Source: Sulfomarinibacter sp963733915 (GTDB lineage: Bacteria; Acidobacteriota; Thermoanaerobaculia; Thermoanaerobaculales; Sulfomarinibacteraceae). Taken from it: a stretch of 64,000 nucleotides of DNA. Position 1 is the first letter of the stretch, and each line of letters opens with the position of its first letter. The translations under genes and the position numbers were made by a program. Shown here piece after piece: positions 51,806-61,058 of the stretch. The notes beneath the pieces were generated by a model, which was given only the letters and a program-made list of their open reading frames with translations, was not told the DNA's origin and searched no databases. Location of the stretch: NCBI GenBank assembly GCA_963733915.1, contig CAVTEP010000001.1, positions 868,001 to 932,000 on the forward strand. The letters run 5' to 3'.

Positions 51806-52873
51806 ATGAGGATTGAACAATTCGGTTTCAATACGTGGTTTCTTGATAGAATTGATCCTGCAAAATTAATTGATCACCAAATTGCAAGAGTTACTACTGT
51901 CAATAAGGATAGTTATTCCATCAACAACGGCAAGGGTGATGTATCGGCCGAACTAACTGGTAAACTCATGTTCAGCGCTGATTCTCCGTTAGATTACCCA
52001 GCTACAGGAGATTGGGTGATTGCTCAATATTATGATAAAGATTCTTTTGCCATCATTAGTGAGATTGTTCCAAGAAAATCCGTACTAAAACGGAAAACAT
52101 CCGGTAAGAAGATCGAGTTTCAATTAATAGCCACTAATATCGACACTGGTTTAATCGTTCAATCACTTGACTCCAATTATAATCTCAGACGATTAGAACG
52201 CTATTTGGTCATGATAAATGAGAGCGATATCCAACCTGTTGTATTATTAAGTAAAAGTGATCTGCTGCCCGTTAATGAGATAGTTAAAATGGTTGCTGAA
52301 ATTCATGCCCTAATTCCTGACATTCGAGTAGTGCCTTTTAGCAATGAAGACAATACGGGGCTGAAATTTGTTAAAGAATTATTGGTTCCCTGGAAAACGT
52401 ATTGTTTGCTTGGATCATCGGGGGTTGGTAAAACTACCTTAATAAATAACCTTCTGGATGAAATGCGGCTTAAAACCCAAAGCGTTAGAGAAAAAGACGG
52501 AAAAGGAAGACATATAACGACTCGCCGTGAATTAATAAATTTGAAAAACGGGGCAATGATCATAGATACACCAGGTATGCGAGAACTCGGAAATTTTGCT
52601 GTTGATACCGGTATTCATAGTACATTTGATGACATAGCAGAGTTATCAAATCTATGCCGTTATAATGATTGTTCCCATACACAAGAGCAAGGCTGTTCAA
52701 TATTGGCAGCGTTAAAAGACGGATTAATTTCGCAGGAACGTTATCAAAATTTTGTGAAATTAAATAAAGAATCTGCTTTTTATGAAATGTCATATTTAGA
52801 GAAAAAGCGAAAAGATAAAAAGTTCGGAAAATTTGTAAAATCTGTCATGAAAGATAAAAAACACGGAAGGTAG
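51806..52873 (+). CDS. rsgA: Ribosome small-subunit GTPase RsgA
   Basis: The 355-residue protein has an OB-fold N-terminus and a circularly permuted GTPase: G4 LSKSDL precedes G1 GSSGVGKTT and G3 DTPGMRE. A C-terminal zinc motif (CRYNDCSHTQEQGC) follows. RsgA helps mature the 30S subunit. The gene is markedly AT-rich compared with nearly everything else in the window, so it comes from a different genomic background. The ATG at 51806 (MRIEQFGF) is the likely start. Confidence 0.93.
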   Translation: MRIEQFGFNTWFLDRIDPAKLIDHQIARVTTVNKDSYSINNGKGDVSAELTGKLMFSADSPLDYPATGDWVIAQYYDKDSFAIISEIVPRKSVLKRKTSGKKIEFQLIATNIDTGLIVQSLDSNYNLRRLERYLVMINESDIQPVVLLSKSDLLPVNEIVKMVAEIHALIPDIRVVPFSNEDNTGLKFVKELLVPWKTYCLLGSSGVGKTTLINNLLDEMRLKTQSVREKDGKGRHITTRRELINLKNGAMIIDTPGMRELGNFAVDTGIHSTFDDIAELSNLCRYNDCSHTQEQGCSILAALKDGLISQERYQNFVKLNKESAFYEMSYLEKKRKDKKFGKFVKSVMKDKKHGR

Positions 52874-53041
52874 AAACAAACACTGTCGAGTTTTTCTCAT
52901 TTTTTGGATACTACAAGATATAGTGGTTTTACGTGCTTATAGGAAAGGAGTGATATCTCCAACAAAGCTGGAATTATTAAAGGCCATCAAAACCTGTGAT
53001 ATCATCAGTTCCTTATCGTTGATCCGGGCATACTGAATTCG

Positions 53042-53314
53042 GTGAATTTAACATATAAGGCGATTATCAGACGCAATCACTGCCAGCGGCGACGATGCTG
53101 GTCGATTATATCCAAGTGCTTTCGTTATTACGCGGCTTGGGTTGTCGATAACATAGTAATCGTTGACGAGGTGGGCTACACGCCCATCGTTCGGGAAGGA
53201 TGCAATTTGTTCTTTCGCTTCGTGGCCACCCGGTATGGGAAAGCGAGCACCGTAATCCCACCCAACAAGGCGTTCTCCGATTGGGCGGAAAAACATTCGG
53301 GCAAATCAACCTGA
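53042..53314 (+). pseudogene. IstB-like (IS21 helper ATPase) remnant
   Basis: The segment from about 53135 reads VIVDEVGYTPIVREGCNLFF ... VATRYGKASTVIPPNKAFSDW, which matches the Walker B and sensor region of IstB. The Walker A half is missing upstream and the frame stops at 53314. It is a fragment of an IS21-family element; no IstA is present. Confidence 0.75.
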
Positions 53315-53463
53315 TCATGATCCCTTCTCTTTCTTTTCCGACGATTTCCGATGAGACATTGAATCGAAGTCCTGCAATAGCGCCTCATTCATTCCGCACA
53401 TGCCCCCTTCAGCCTAATGTGTGATATCATACCCCTCATGCTACGAATGAGTTCGTAAATGTT

Positions 53464-54078
53464 TCACCCGGGCCATAACCATGGGTGTTCGGTACGTTGC
53501 TGTTCCTCGAAATCATCGATTGCGCTCGCCATGTGGTCGACCACTGCGGTGTCGTCGAGGCCGTTGCTCAGATAATGCTTGCGAAAAGGATCGATGGCGA
53601 ATGGGACTAACTCTCCGTTGGGACGGGTGATGTTTTGATTGAGGAGATCGACGATCAGCGTCGCGTTGTCGTTTTTTTCCGCGTCCGCCAGCAGAAGTTC
53701 AACTTTCTCATTGGCCAGGGTGACAAGAAGCAACCCGTTACGAAGTGAATTGAGGAAAAAAATATCTGCAAAGCTGGGGGCAATAATGCAGCGGATACCG
53801 AAGTTTTTGAGGCACCAGACAGCGTGCTCACGCGCCGAGCCGCAGCCGAAATTCGCCCCCGCGATCAAGATCTGTGCCTTGCGATGTGCCGGCCGGTTAA
53901 GCACGAAGTCGGGATTTTCCGAGCCGTCTGGATGGTAGCGCATGTCGGCGAACAGGTAGGGTGCGAGCCCGGTCTTAGACACTGTCTTCATCGCCTCGCC
54001 CGGGGCGATCATGTCAGTGTCGATGTTGACGATAGGCAGGGGGGCGGCGACCGCGGTTAGCGTTGTGAATTTCTCCAT
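53464..54078 (-). CDS. leuD: 3-isopropylmalate dehydratase-type small subunit
   Basis: The 204-residue swivel-domain protein has VNIDTDMIAP, GANFGCGSAREHAVW and FADIFFLNSLRNGLL, the LeuD hallmarks. It pairs with the large subunit encoded 33 bases upstream. With the TRAP-type and catabolic neighbours, a degradative aconitase-family hydro-lyase (for example of a methylated malate) is as plausible as leucine synthesis; leuA and leuB are absent. Confidence 0.9.
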   Translation of the reverse strand: MEKFTTLTAVAAPLPIVNIDTDMIAPGEAMKTVSKTGLAPYLFADMRYHPDGSENPDFVLNRPAHRKAQILIAGANFGCGSAREHAVWCLKNFGIRCIIAPSFADIFFLNSLRNGLLLVTLANEKVELLLADAEKNDNATLIVDLLNQNITRPNGELVPFAIDPFRKHYLSNGLDDTAVVDHMASAIDDFEEQQRTEHPWLWPG

Positions 54079-54111
54079 CGGTTTTCTTCCTTTCCGAGCT
54101 GGGCAACGCTC

Positions 54112-55518
54112 TCAGATCATCTCGCGCACGTCAGTCAGACACCCCGTGACGGCTGCCGCCGCCGCCATGGCCGGGCTCATCAGATGTGTGCGTCCAAGGC
54201 GGCCCTGGCGGTTCTCGAAATTACGATTAGAGGTCGAGGCGCAGCGCTCGTAGGGGCGCAAGTGGTCGCCGCTCTGCACTCCGCACAGGGAGCAGCCGGC
54301 ATCGCGCCAGGAAAACCCGGCGCGCGTGAATACCCGGTCAAGCCCCATTTTCTCGGCCTGGCTCTTGACCAGCGCTGAACCGGGAACAACCATTGCATCG
54401 ATGCTGGGGGCTACCGTGCGACCCTCAAGCACACGGGCGGCTGCGCTCAGATCCTCGATGCGCGCATTGGTGCACGAGCCGATAAACACGCGATCAATGG
54501 ATAACCCGCTTATCGCCTGGCCTGGGGTCAGGTCCATGTAAGCGAGCGCTCGCTGAATCGTCTTGCGACGCTCGGGGTCCTTCTCGGCGGCGGGATCGGG
54601 CACATGTCCGGTAATCGGCAAAACCTCCTCCGGGCTTGTTCCCCAAGTCACCTGGGGGACCACCTGAGCCGCGTCAAGAGCGAGCTCATTGTCGAACGCT
54701 GCACCCTCGTCGGAGCCAAGGTTGCGCCAGTAGGCAAGGGCATGCTCCCAATCGCGGCCAGCGGGTGCCATCGGTCGACCTTTAAGGTAATCAAAGATGA
54801 TGTTGTCGGGCGCCACCAGGCCGCTGCGTGCACCGGCCTCGATGGCCATGTTGCAAAGCGTCATTCGACCCTCCATGCTCATCGCCCGCACCGCTTCCCC
54901 GTCGAACTCGATGAGCGATCCCGTACCGGCGGCCGTTCCGAAGGCGCCGATAATGGCGAGAATCAAGTCCTTGGCGAAGACGCCGGGGTTGGGTTTTCCG
55001 TGCAAGGTGATGCGCAGGGTGTGTGCCGGCGACTGCAGAATCGAATTGGTACGCAGCGCGGTTTCGATCTCGGAGGCGCCGATGCCAAAACCCAATGCAC
55101 CGAACGCGCCGTAGGTCGTCGCATGGCTATCGCAGCATACGACTGTGGCCCCGGGTAGGATCATGCCTTGCTCGGGCCCGATAACGTGGGTGATGCCGTG
55201 GCGGGGATCTTCGGTGGCGAAGTACTGAACGCCGAAATCGGCGCAGTTACGGGCCATCACCTCCACCTGATGTCGTGTCCGCTCGTCCTTGATCCCGGCC
55301 GCGCGGTTAAGTGTTGGCACGTCGTGATCGGCTACCCCGAGCACCGTTTCCGGCCGGCGTATTTTTGCGCCTGCCGTGCGCAGCGCCTCGAAGGCCTGCG
55401 GGCTGCTGATCTCGTGCAGAAGGATGCGATCGACGTAGAGCAGGCAGGTGCCGTCTTCCAGCGTCTGGATCACATGGTCGTCCCAAATCTTCTTGAACAG
55501 CGTGCGTGGTCTGCTCAT
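54112..55518 (-). CDS. leuC: 3-isopropylmalate dehydratase-type large subunit
   Basis: The 468-residue aconitase-family protein has VADHDVPT near the N-terminus, VCCDSHATTYGAFGALGFGIG, GSCTNARIEDL and the CSLC cluster pair in the C-terminal part; the three Cys ligate a [4Fe-4S] cluster. It forms the catalytic subunit with the downstream leuD product. Upstream is a chimeric SDR/TRAP fragment on the same strand. Substrate is uncertain for the reason given for the small subunit. Confidence 0.92.
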   Translation of the reverse strand: MSRPRTLFKKIWDDHVIQTLEDGTCLLYVDRILLHEISSPQAFEALRTAGAKIRRPETVLGVADHDVPTLNRAAGIKDERTRHQVEVMARNCADFGVQYFATEDPRHGITHVIGPEQGMILPGATVVCCDSHATTYGAFGALGFGIGASEIETALRTNSILQSPAHTLRITLHGKPNPGVFAKDLILAIIGAFGTAAGTGSLIEFDGEAVRAMSMEGRMTLCNMAIEAGARSGLVAPDNIIFDYLKGRPMAPAGRDWEHALAYWRNLGSDEGAAFDNELALDAAQVVPQVTWGTSPEEVLPITGHVPDPAAEKDPERRKTIQRALAYMDLTPGQAISGLSIDRVFIGSCTNARIEDLSAAARVLEGRTVAPSIDAMVVPGSALVKSQAEKMGLDRVFTRAGFSWRDAGCSLCGVQSGDHLRPYERCASTSNRNFENRQGRLGRTHLMSPAMAAAAAVTGCLTDVREMI

Positions 55519-55597
55519 TTGTCGGAACTCCTCGTTCTATGGAAGTGCGCTCCTATTCCTCGACCACCGGATCGAGACGCACTGCCCGTTTTTGAGG

Positions 55598-55770
55598 CTA
55601 CCAGTGCGGGGCTACAAGAGCCGCCGCGATCGCCAAGCCAATAATGCTGACCCCAATGAAGGGGGCAAACAGCAGTAGCGCGGCGATGAAAAACCCGATG
55701 CGCTGGAGAAGTGAGATTGGTCTCCTGTAATAGCCGATGGTTGCGAGAGCGAGCGCGACCCACCGTGAAG
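55598..55770 (-). pseudogene. C-terminal fragment of a TRAP-type fused permease
   Basis: In this frame the minus strand reads VALALATIGYYRRPISLLQR then IGFFIAALLLFAPF and IGLAIAAALVAPHW, a hydrophobic end like that of TRAP 4TM/12TM fused permeases. The rest of the gene is missing; upstream sequence belongs to an SDR gene in a different frame. Family assignment from so short a piece is tentative. Confidence 0.5.
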
Positions 55771-56336
55771 GTTTCCAATGCCGCCTTTGATACACCGTAA
55801 TGCAAGGAGTCGCCAGCGCCCGTAGTCGTCCCTGCCATTGACGAAATGTTGATGATTGCGGCCGCGGAACTCTTCCTGAGCATTGGGAGGAAGGTCAATG
55901 TCGTGCGCACCGCCGAGAGCAGGTTCAGGTTGAGGCACTGCTCCCATAGCTGGGGGTCGGAATTCGCGAAGGATGACCGGCGGATCGGATCCCCGACATT
56001 GTTGATCAGGATGTCGAGTTTTCCCCGGGTCCGTTCACCGACCGCCTTCAGCAGGGAGTCGTAGGCGGCCGTATCTGAGGCATCTGATAGGATCTTGAAG
56101 GCGTCCAAACCGGCGTCCTGTGCCCAATCGAGCAAACTTCGAACCGATTCATCATCCTTCCGGCAGGTAAATCCGACCTTGGCACCGTCCGAGGCGAGAT
56201 GTTGCACACAGCTACGGCCGATCCCCTTGCTTCCTCCCGTGACCAATGCGACGCGACCAGCAGAATCTTGCCTTTCGTTGTCTGGGGATATTTCTTCCTC
56301 CTCGCACCGCGGGGAATGATCCGAGGCCCACCTCAA
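55771..56336 (-). pseudogene. Short-chain dehydrogenase, C-terminally truncated
   Basis: The protein has the SDR cofactor motif TGGSKGIG, LDILINNVG, the catalytic Ser in INISSMAG and YGVSK (Tyr, Lys). After SKAALETFTVG it leaves the family and continues into translated DNA of the TRAP fragment, ending at 55515 in a frame that overlaps leuC. About 70 C-terminal residues are missing. A deletion or recombination between an SDR gene and a TRAP permease gene would produce this. Confidence 0.75.
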
Positions 56337-56431
56337 ATCATTTTTGGTTTCTCGTTAACATAGAACCGTTTTTCTTTCCGCGGGAAGTATAGGCGGTTAA
56401 ATTTTGATGTAATTAGAAAGGGATAATTTAA

Positions 56432-58749
56432 CACTACAGCGAAACATTGATATTATAAGTTTCAGCCACTTTTAGTTTCTTTTTCCGATGAGACTTATAA
56501 GCGATTAGATTTCGGTGCAGGTGATATTGAACAATTTCCATTGCCCCCTGCAAGCTCAGAGATCTGAGCGGAAGTATAATTGTCAGTAGTTTGCGGACCA
56601 AGGCAACCGTCAGCAGAGGAGTTTTTTTTAAAGCGCACTCTGATGCGAAGCAAAAAATGCAGCGCCAAAAACACGTATATCATGTGCCGGTGCCAGGCGG
56701 GCCAGGAACGATGTTCATAGCAGTCCATACCGACATGACTCTTGCCTTCCTGAAAGCACTGCTCGATTGGCCAGCGCATGATGGAGGCTTTAATCAATTC
56801 TGAAAGAGAAATCTCTTTGGGCGCATTGGAGATGGCGTATTTGAGCTCTCCATCCATGTTTTTACGAACAAAGAGCCATTGGGGGTCCCCCACCGGCAAT
56901 CCGTCCCGCGACAAATAGACACGCAGGCGGGCTGCGCGGGCGACGATGGGCCCTTTGGCGCCTTCGGCGAAAACCAGCGGCTTGAAGCTTAGCCGGTCGG
57001 ACTTGGCGATATCCGATACACGTTGCGGTTTGGGTTGTCCGGACAATATTTTGAGTTTGCGGGGGTGACGGCCACGGCCCTTATAGGCCGGCAAACCCAC
57101 CTTTGGTTTTTTGGTAAACACCAGCGTATCGGACTTGATTGCGGCAAAGTAGGAAAGCTCCTTGGGAAGGGCATTTAAGAAATCGATATCACTGCCAAAG
57201 GCGGCGTCGGCTCCGAACCACTGGGCAGGAAAACGCTGGGTAGCCCAAATCTCGTGGATCAATTTTAAAGCGATCTGCTGCTTGGTCTCGAAAACAAGAT
57301 CCTCGGGGACCAGATTGGCTTTGCGCCTTTCTTGTTGCTCTTGGGAAAACCAGCTTTCAGGCATATACAGCCGGCAGCTGAGCAAGCCGTAGCCTTTATT
57401 GCTGGAGTAGCCGACAAAGACACCGGACTGGCAATTTTCAACCTTTCCGGCGGCGCCGCAATATTGTCTGGCCACGCCAACGGATTCCTTGCCCTTTTTG
57501 GCAAAATCACTGGCGTCGACAGTGATCATTGCCTCCGGGGATGCGATCAGCGTTGCCAGCATGTCCTGATGCTTGCGTTGCATGGCCGCATGATCCCAGC
57601 GAAAGCTTTTCATGAACATTTGCACCGAGCGGACCGATTTTTTATCAAGAAATTCGAGTGCGATCGGTTCAGCGGACTTGGCCTCGGCATTGCTCATGAG
57701 CCCGGACAGGTAGGCCAAACCCAAGCGCTGATGCTCGATGCGCCCGAAAGTCTCATGAAAGCATTGATGAAAGCCAACCAGTTCTTCGCCCATCATCTGG
57801 ATGTCGTCCGGGTCAAGATTTAAATCGGCCGTCAGTTGCGGGTGCCATTGGCAGTGTTTTAATAGCATGATCAGCGCCTCCACTCTGGTTTTTGAGGGTG
57901 AAGGGCGATCAACCACCGGGGCGGGCCTTTCGCGGCAATCGATAATGCGTCTGAAGTCAGGCGCTACAACATAAAGATAAACCTCCTTGGGAAAGCCGTG
58001 ATAGCGGTATCCCTTTCCCTGTTTGGTGCTGCCGTGGGTACGCCCGACGTGCAGCCAGTTTGAGGCCTTATAGCAGGTGCCCTTAAAGTACCGGCTATCG
58101 ACGAAGGTCTCCAACAGCAGCAATTGATGGTTGAAATAGCGCAGCCAGTCCGCAGGCAGCCGGGCAATGTTGAGGCCCATCACATGCGAGGCCAGATTGG
58201 GGATCTGCACCCAGGGCAAGATCAAAAAACGGCTGTTGGCGGCGATCTGATGCAGGTGACACTTTCGTTGCGTCTCAGACCACCCGATAAAACGGTCTCT
58301 TGGAGTCAATTTTAATGCCGGAGCACTCCATGAGAGGGCCGCTACCGGTCGATCTTCTAAAAATGCAAGGTACTTGAGGCGATGCCCCAAAAGCCGCTGA
58401 TAACCCAGGTAGTGGTGCCGGCTGACCCATTGGTCCCATATGCACTCCCAGCCCGAGCCACTGACCAGCCCGACGGAGGCCGGACAATAATCGCTCAGTT
58501 CTCCGGCAATCGCATCTGCTTTTATGACAGCCGGCACTGGAGGCAGAACATCGCTTGGCTTTTTGGATCGTTCCATGGCATAAATAGTGTCACCGTTGAC
58601 GGGGCAAGGGTCCGCGGCAGCGACAAAAGCCGCTTTGAAGCCGATGGAGGCATATCGCGCTGTGCCGTGACCCCGATCAATCGCCCTGTTATTTTGCAAC
58701 ATACACAATTTTTTGAGACCTGTCTATAAAAAAATATTACGCTGTAGTG
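56432..58749. mobile_element. IS701-like insertion sequence, 2.3 kb, apparently complete
   Basis: The ends are perfect 10-base inverted repeats, CACTACAGCG at 56432-56441 and CGCTGTAGTG at 58740-58749, each directly flanked by TTAA (56428-56431 and 58750-58753). TTAA fits the YTAR four-base target duplication of the IS701 family. One long open gene fills the element. Whether the inverted repeats extend further with mismatches is not clear. Confidence 0.85.
56495..58576 (-). CDS. IS701-type transposase with N-terminal DUF4338 (DruA-like) domain
   Basis: The 693-residue protein is a two-domain fusion. Residues about 40-215 match the DUF4338 family that includes DruA of the Druantia defence system: HYLGYQRLLGHRLKYL, TPRDRFIGWS, NSRFLILPWVQIPNLASH, LLLETFVD, FKGTCYKASNWLHVGRT. 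From about residue 235 it is an IS701-type DDE transposase: first Asp in ITVDASDF (about 354), second in QWFGADAAFG (about 457), Glu in MRWPIEQCFQEGK (about 605), and YEHRSWPAWHRHM. All catalytic residues are present and the frame is unbroken. The ATG at 58576 is the probable start; the frame is open to 58708. Confidence 0.85.
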   Translation of the reverse strand: MERSKKPSDVLPPVPAVIKADAIAGELSDYCPASVGLVSGSGWECIWDQWVSRHHYLGYQRLLGHRLKYLAFLEDRPVAALSWSAPALKLTPRDRFIGWSETQRKCHLHQIAANSRFLILPWVQIPNLASHVMGLNIARLPADWLRYFNHQLLLLETFVDSRYFKGTCYKASNWLHVGRTHGSTKQGKGYRYHGFPKEVYLYVVAPDFRRIIDCRERPAPVVDRPSPSKTRVEALIMLLKHCQWHPQLTADLNLDPDDIQMMGEELVGFHQCFHETFGRIEHQRLGLAYLSGLMSNAEAKSAEPIALEFLDKKSVRSVQMFMKSFRWDHAAMQRKHQDMLATLIASPEAMITVDASDFAKKGKESVGVARQYCGAAGKVENCQSGVFVGYSSNKGYGLLSCRLYMPESWFSQEQQERRKANLVPEDLVFETKQQIALKLIHEIWATQRFPAQWFGADAAFGSDIDFLNALPKELSYFAAIKSDTLVFTKKPKVGLPAYKGRGRHPRKLKILSGQPKPQRVSDIAKSDRLSFKPLVFAEGAKGPIVARAARLRVYLSRDGLPVGDPQWLFVRKNMDGELKYAISNAPKEISLSELIKASIMRWPIEQCFQEGKSHVGMDCYEHRSWPAWHRHMIYVFLALHFLLRIRVRFKKNSSADGCLGPQTTDNYTSAQISELAGGNGNCSISPAPKSNRL

Positions 58750-58937
58750 TTAATCTGTCTGTCGTTTATTCCGGCAAAAACAGCCATTGCCGATCTACGA
58801 CGGAAAATTCATTTTGGGACAAATAGACCCGGATGAAGGCCACTTTGGCGATAATAGCCCCTTTGTTGCCCCCACTAAAAAATGAACAGCTTCCAAGAAT
58901 AGGAAGAAATACCAGATAAGAATTCGCTTTTAGCTAG

Positions 58938-60608
58938 TGTCCATCCATAAATGGGCACTTTGAGCGCTGCATCGGCAGCATTTTGAAAAGCAATTTACTT
59001 GTTTGATAAGCATTCATTTTACTTCATGCATTCAGCCGCTGTTTTTTACTTTTATGACGATTTTTAGACGTACTTCTCCATCGCAGTCAGAAAGTCATGT
59101 TCCAGCCTGGGCCTTAGTCTGACAACCGAGCCCTGGCAATGGTCAGCAAATTGGCCGCAACAATCGATGACCAGACATATGATTTAAAAGCATGCCTGCC
59201 TTTCCACATACAGCGTGTGAGGCCCATGCAGCGTTTTAACCAAGATATGCCGGACTCAATACCGGCCCGGAAACGGCGCAAGCGATGGTAAACATATTCA
59301 CTGCGGCACATTTCAGTTTCTTCAAGGCCGCGCTTTTTGGCAAAGCAGACATCCTTGATTTTTCGGGCCTTGGCCTGTTTCAGGTTGTCTTTTGATGCAA
59401 AGCCGCCGTCAAAACTGACCTTGAGCGGATAACGGTTATAGATTTCTTTCTGCCGATCCAGCATCGGGATCGCCAACTCTGTGTCGGCCGGATTGCCTTC
59501 CACGATCAGGCAGTCCAGGATCAGATTAGAAGCCCCGCCGGTCAGACATATCTTGTGGCCGAAAATCGGGTCACGGCGGTCTTTAACAATAACGTCGGTA
59601 TGCGGCTCAAAGATGGATACCACCTTTTCCTGGGCAGCAACACTTTCACCCTGCAGCACACGACGCTGGGTCTGGCTGACAACTTGCTCAGTAAGACCTG
59701 CATAGTGCTCAATGTCGGCAAACAGCGGAAACGACACCGGATCGATAGAATTCTTTTTAATCGCCTCGACCGCTGTGCGGGCATAGCCGAGCACTTTACC
59801 GGTGATTTTGAGCAGGTCAACATAGGCCGCTTTGCGTTGCGTTTTATTTTTGGCATTCATAACCGCCAGCATGCGTCGTTTGGCCCGCCGGCTATGATTG
59901 CAAAAGCCGGGAACCTTGAGTCCGAAATCATCCCGACCGCGCTCAATAAGGCGCGTCAACACGCGTACAGCGTCCCACAGCAGGTTGGAATCGCGAGGCT
60001 TATGGATATTGGACTCAACACACGTACAGTCGTGCGCACGCTTCGGCCCTTTTCAATGTTTTCTTGTTTGGCGTAACCCAGGATATCGCGATTGATCATC
60101 TCCCAGGTCTGATCCGAGATGGCCTTGATATTGCTGATTCAAGGCCGATTTTTTAAAGCCTTCATCAGCAATCCCGATGCGGCAAAACCATCGCAGGCAC
60201 TGCGAATCAACGATATGAAAGGCAAGCTCCTCATAGGAAAAGCCAAACAGGATTTTAACGACGGCGCAGCGCAGCACCTGCTCGGCACTCATGCCCTGGG
60301 CTCCGCTGCGCTGGGTCTCAACTTTGCCCTTGTTCAGGTCTTGCAGAAGATAGCTACAGATGGTAGGTTGGTGTCAATGATGTCGCTGATATCTCCAGCT
60401 CTTGAGCTCTGGGGATGATCGGTACTGTGGGCCATCAGAGGCATTTGTTTTTGCCATTTTTCGCGCATTTTGTGTGCGGCTCCTTCTTCTGCTTTTGTAG
60501 TTATATTGGTTGGTTGGCGACTTTCAATATACTACATCGAACAGAAAAATGCTACCACAAAATGCGCTTTTTTTATGCGTTTCAAATAGTTACATCCGTG
60601 GATGGACA
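58938..60608. mobile_element. ISNCY-type insertion sequence with dead transposase
   Basis: Inverted ends TGTCCATCCA (58938-58947) and TGGATGGACA (60599-60608) are flanked on each side by CTAG (58934-58937 and 60609-60612), a probable 4-base target duplication. The element is about 1.67 kb. It lies 190 bases from the IS701-like element and carries one transposase gene on the minus strand that is broken. Confidence 0.7.
59114..60479 (-). pseudogene. ISNCY-type transposase, frameshifted
   Basis: Reassembled from several frames: an N-terminal YLLQDLNKGKVETQRSGAQG, AEQVLRCAVVKILFGFSYEE and FCRIGIADEGFKKSAL, then IKAISDQTWEMINRDILGYA, then CTCVESNIHKPRDSNLLWDA, then the long intact part 59114-59962. 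The intact part contains FEPHTDVIVKDRRDPIFGHK, DGGFASKDNLK and RAGIESGISWLKR. At least three shifts (near 60350, 60140 and 60020) separate these parts. It could be a real pseudogene or partly an error effect like other genes here. Confidence 0.75.
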
Positions 60609-60611
60609 CTA

Positions 60612-61058
60612 GGCCAAAATAGAATCTCAAATGATCCGTTGTGTGTCAAGTACAATTAAAATAAAATCTGTTTCTCTCTAATCTCGCGCTAGCCAGGGTT
60701 ATAATCCTATATAACGCTTCGATACGGGCATGTCCTTTCTCAGGGTCACGTTTTTTTTAACAGGATGCCGTCGATGCCGCTGCGGATCTGGTGGCGTAGA
60801 CCGCAGGCGCGAGTCCCCACGATGGGCACGCGTTTCCACGTTGTAAATATTTTATAAAAATCATATTGAAAATGATCCGCGGAATTTCTTTTTTTGCGTT
60901 TGATCCTTGATGATCTTGCAAAAGTTGGGAAATGGCCCTTTTTGAAATTTCGCGCCTATACTTACAGAAAGTTACAGGGTTGTGTTTGACAAATTTTGAC
61001 TTTTTACCTAAACGTCCTTCTTCAATTCTTCCTTAAATTTGTGAAAGGCGGTCGCAGG
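60612..61058. other. Intergenic stretch without recognised features
   Basis: AT-rich to mixed sequence between the ISNCY element and the amidase gene. No gene, array or clear hairpin is seen. A promoter for the amidase gene presumably lies near its right end; an in-frame upstream ATG at 60996 is unlikely to be used. Confidence 0.4.

Noticed and set aside
56495..58708. DruA-like gene taken as a complete Druantia defence locus
   Set aside because: The other Druantia genes, including the large DruE helicase, are absent and the domain sits in a transposase inside an insertion sequence.
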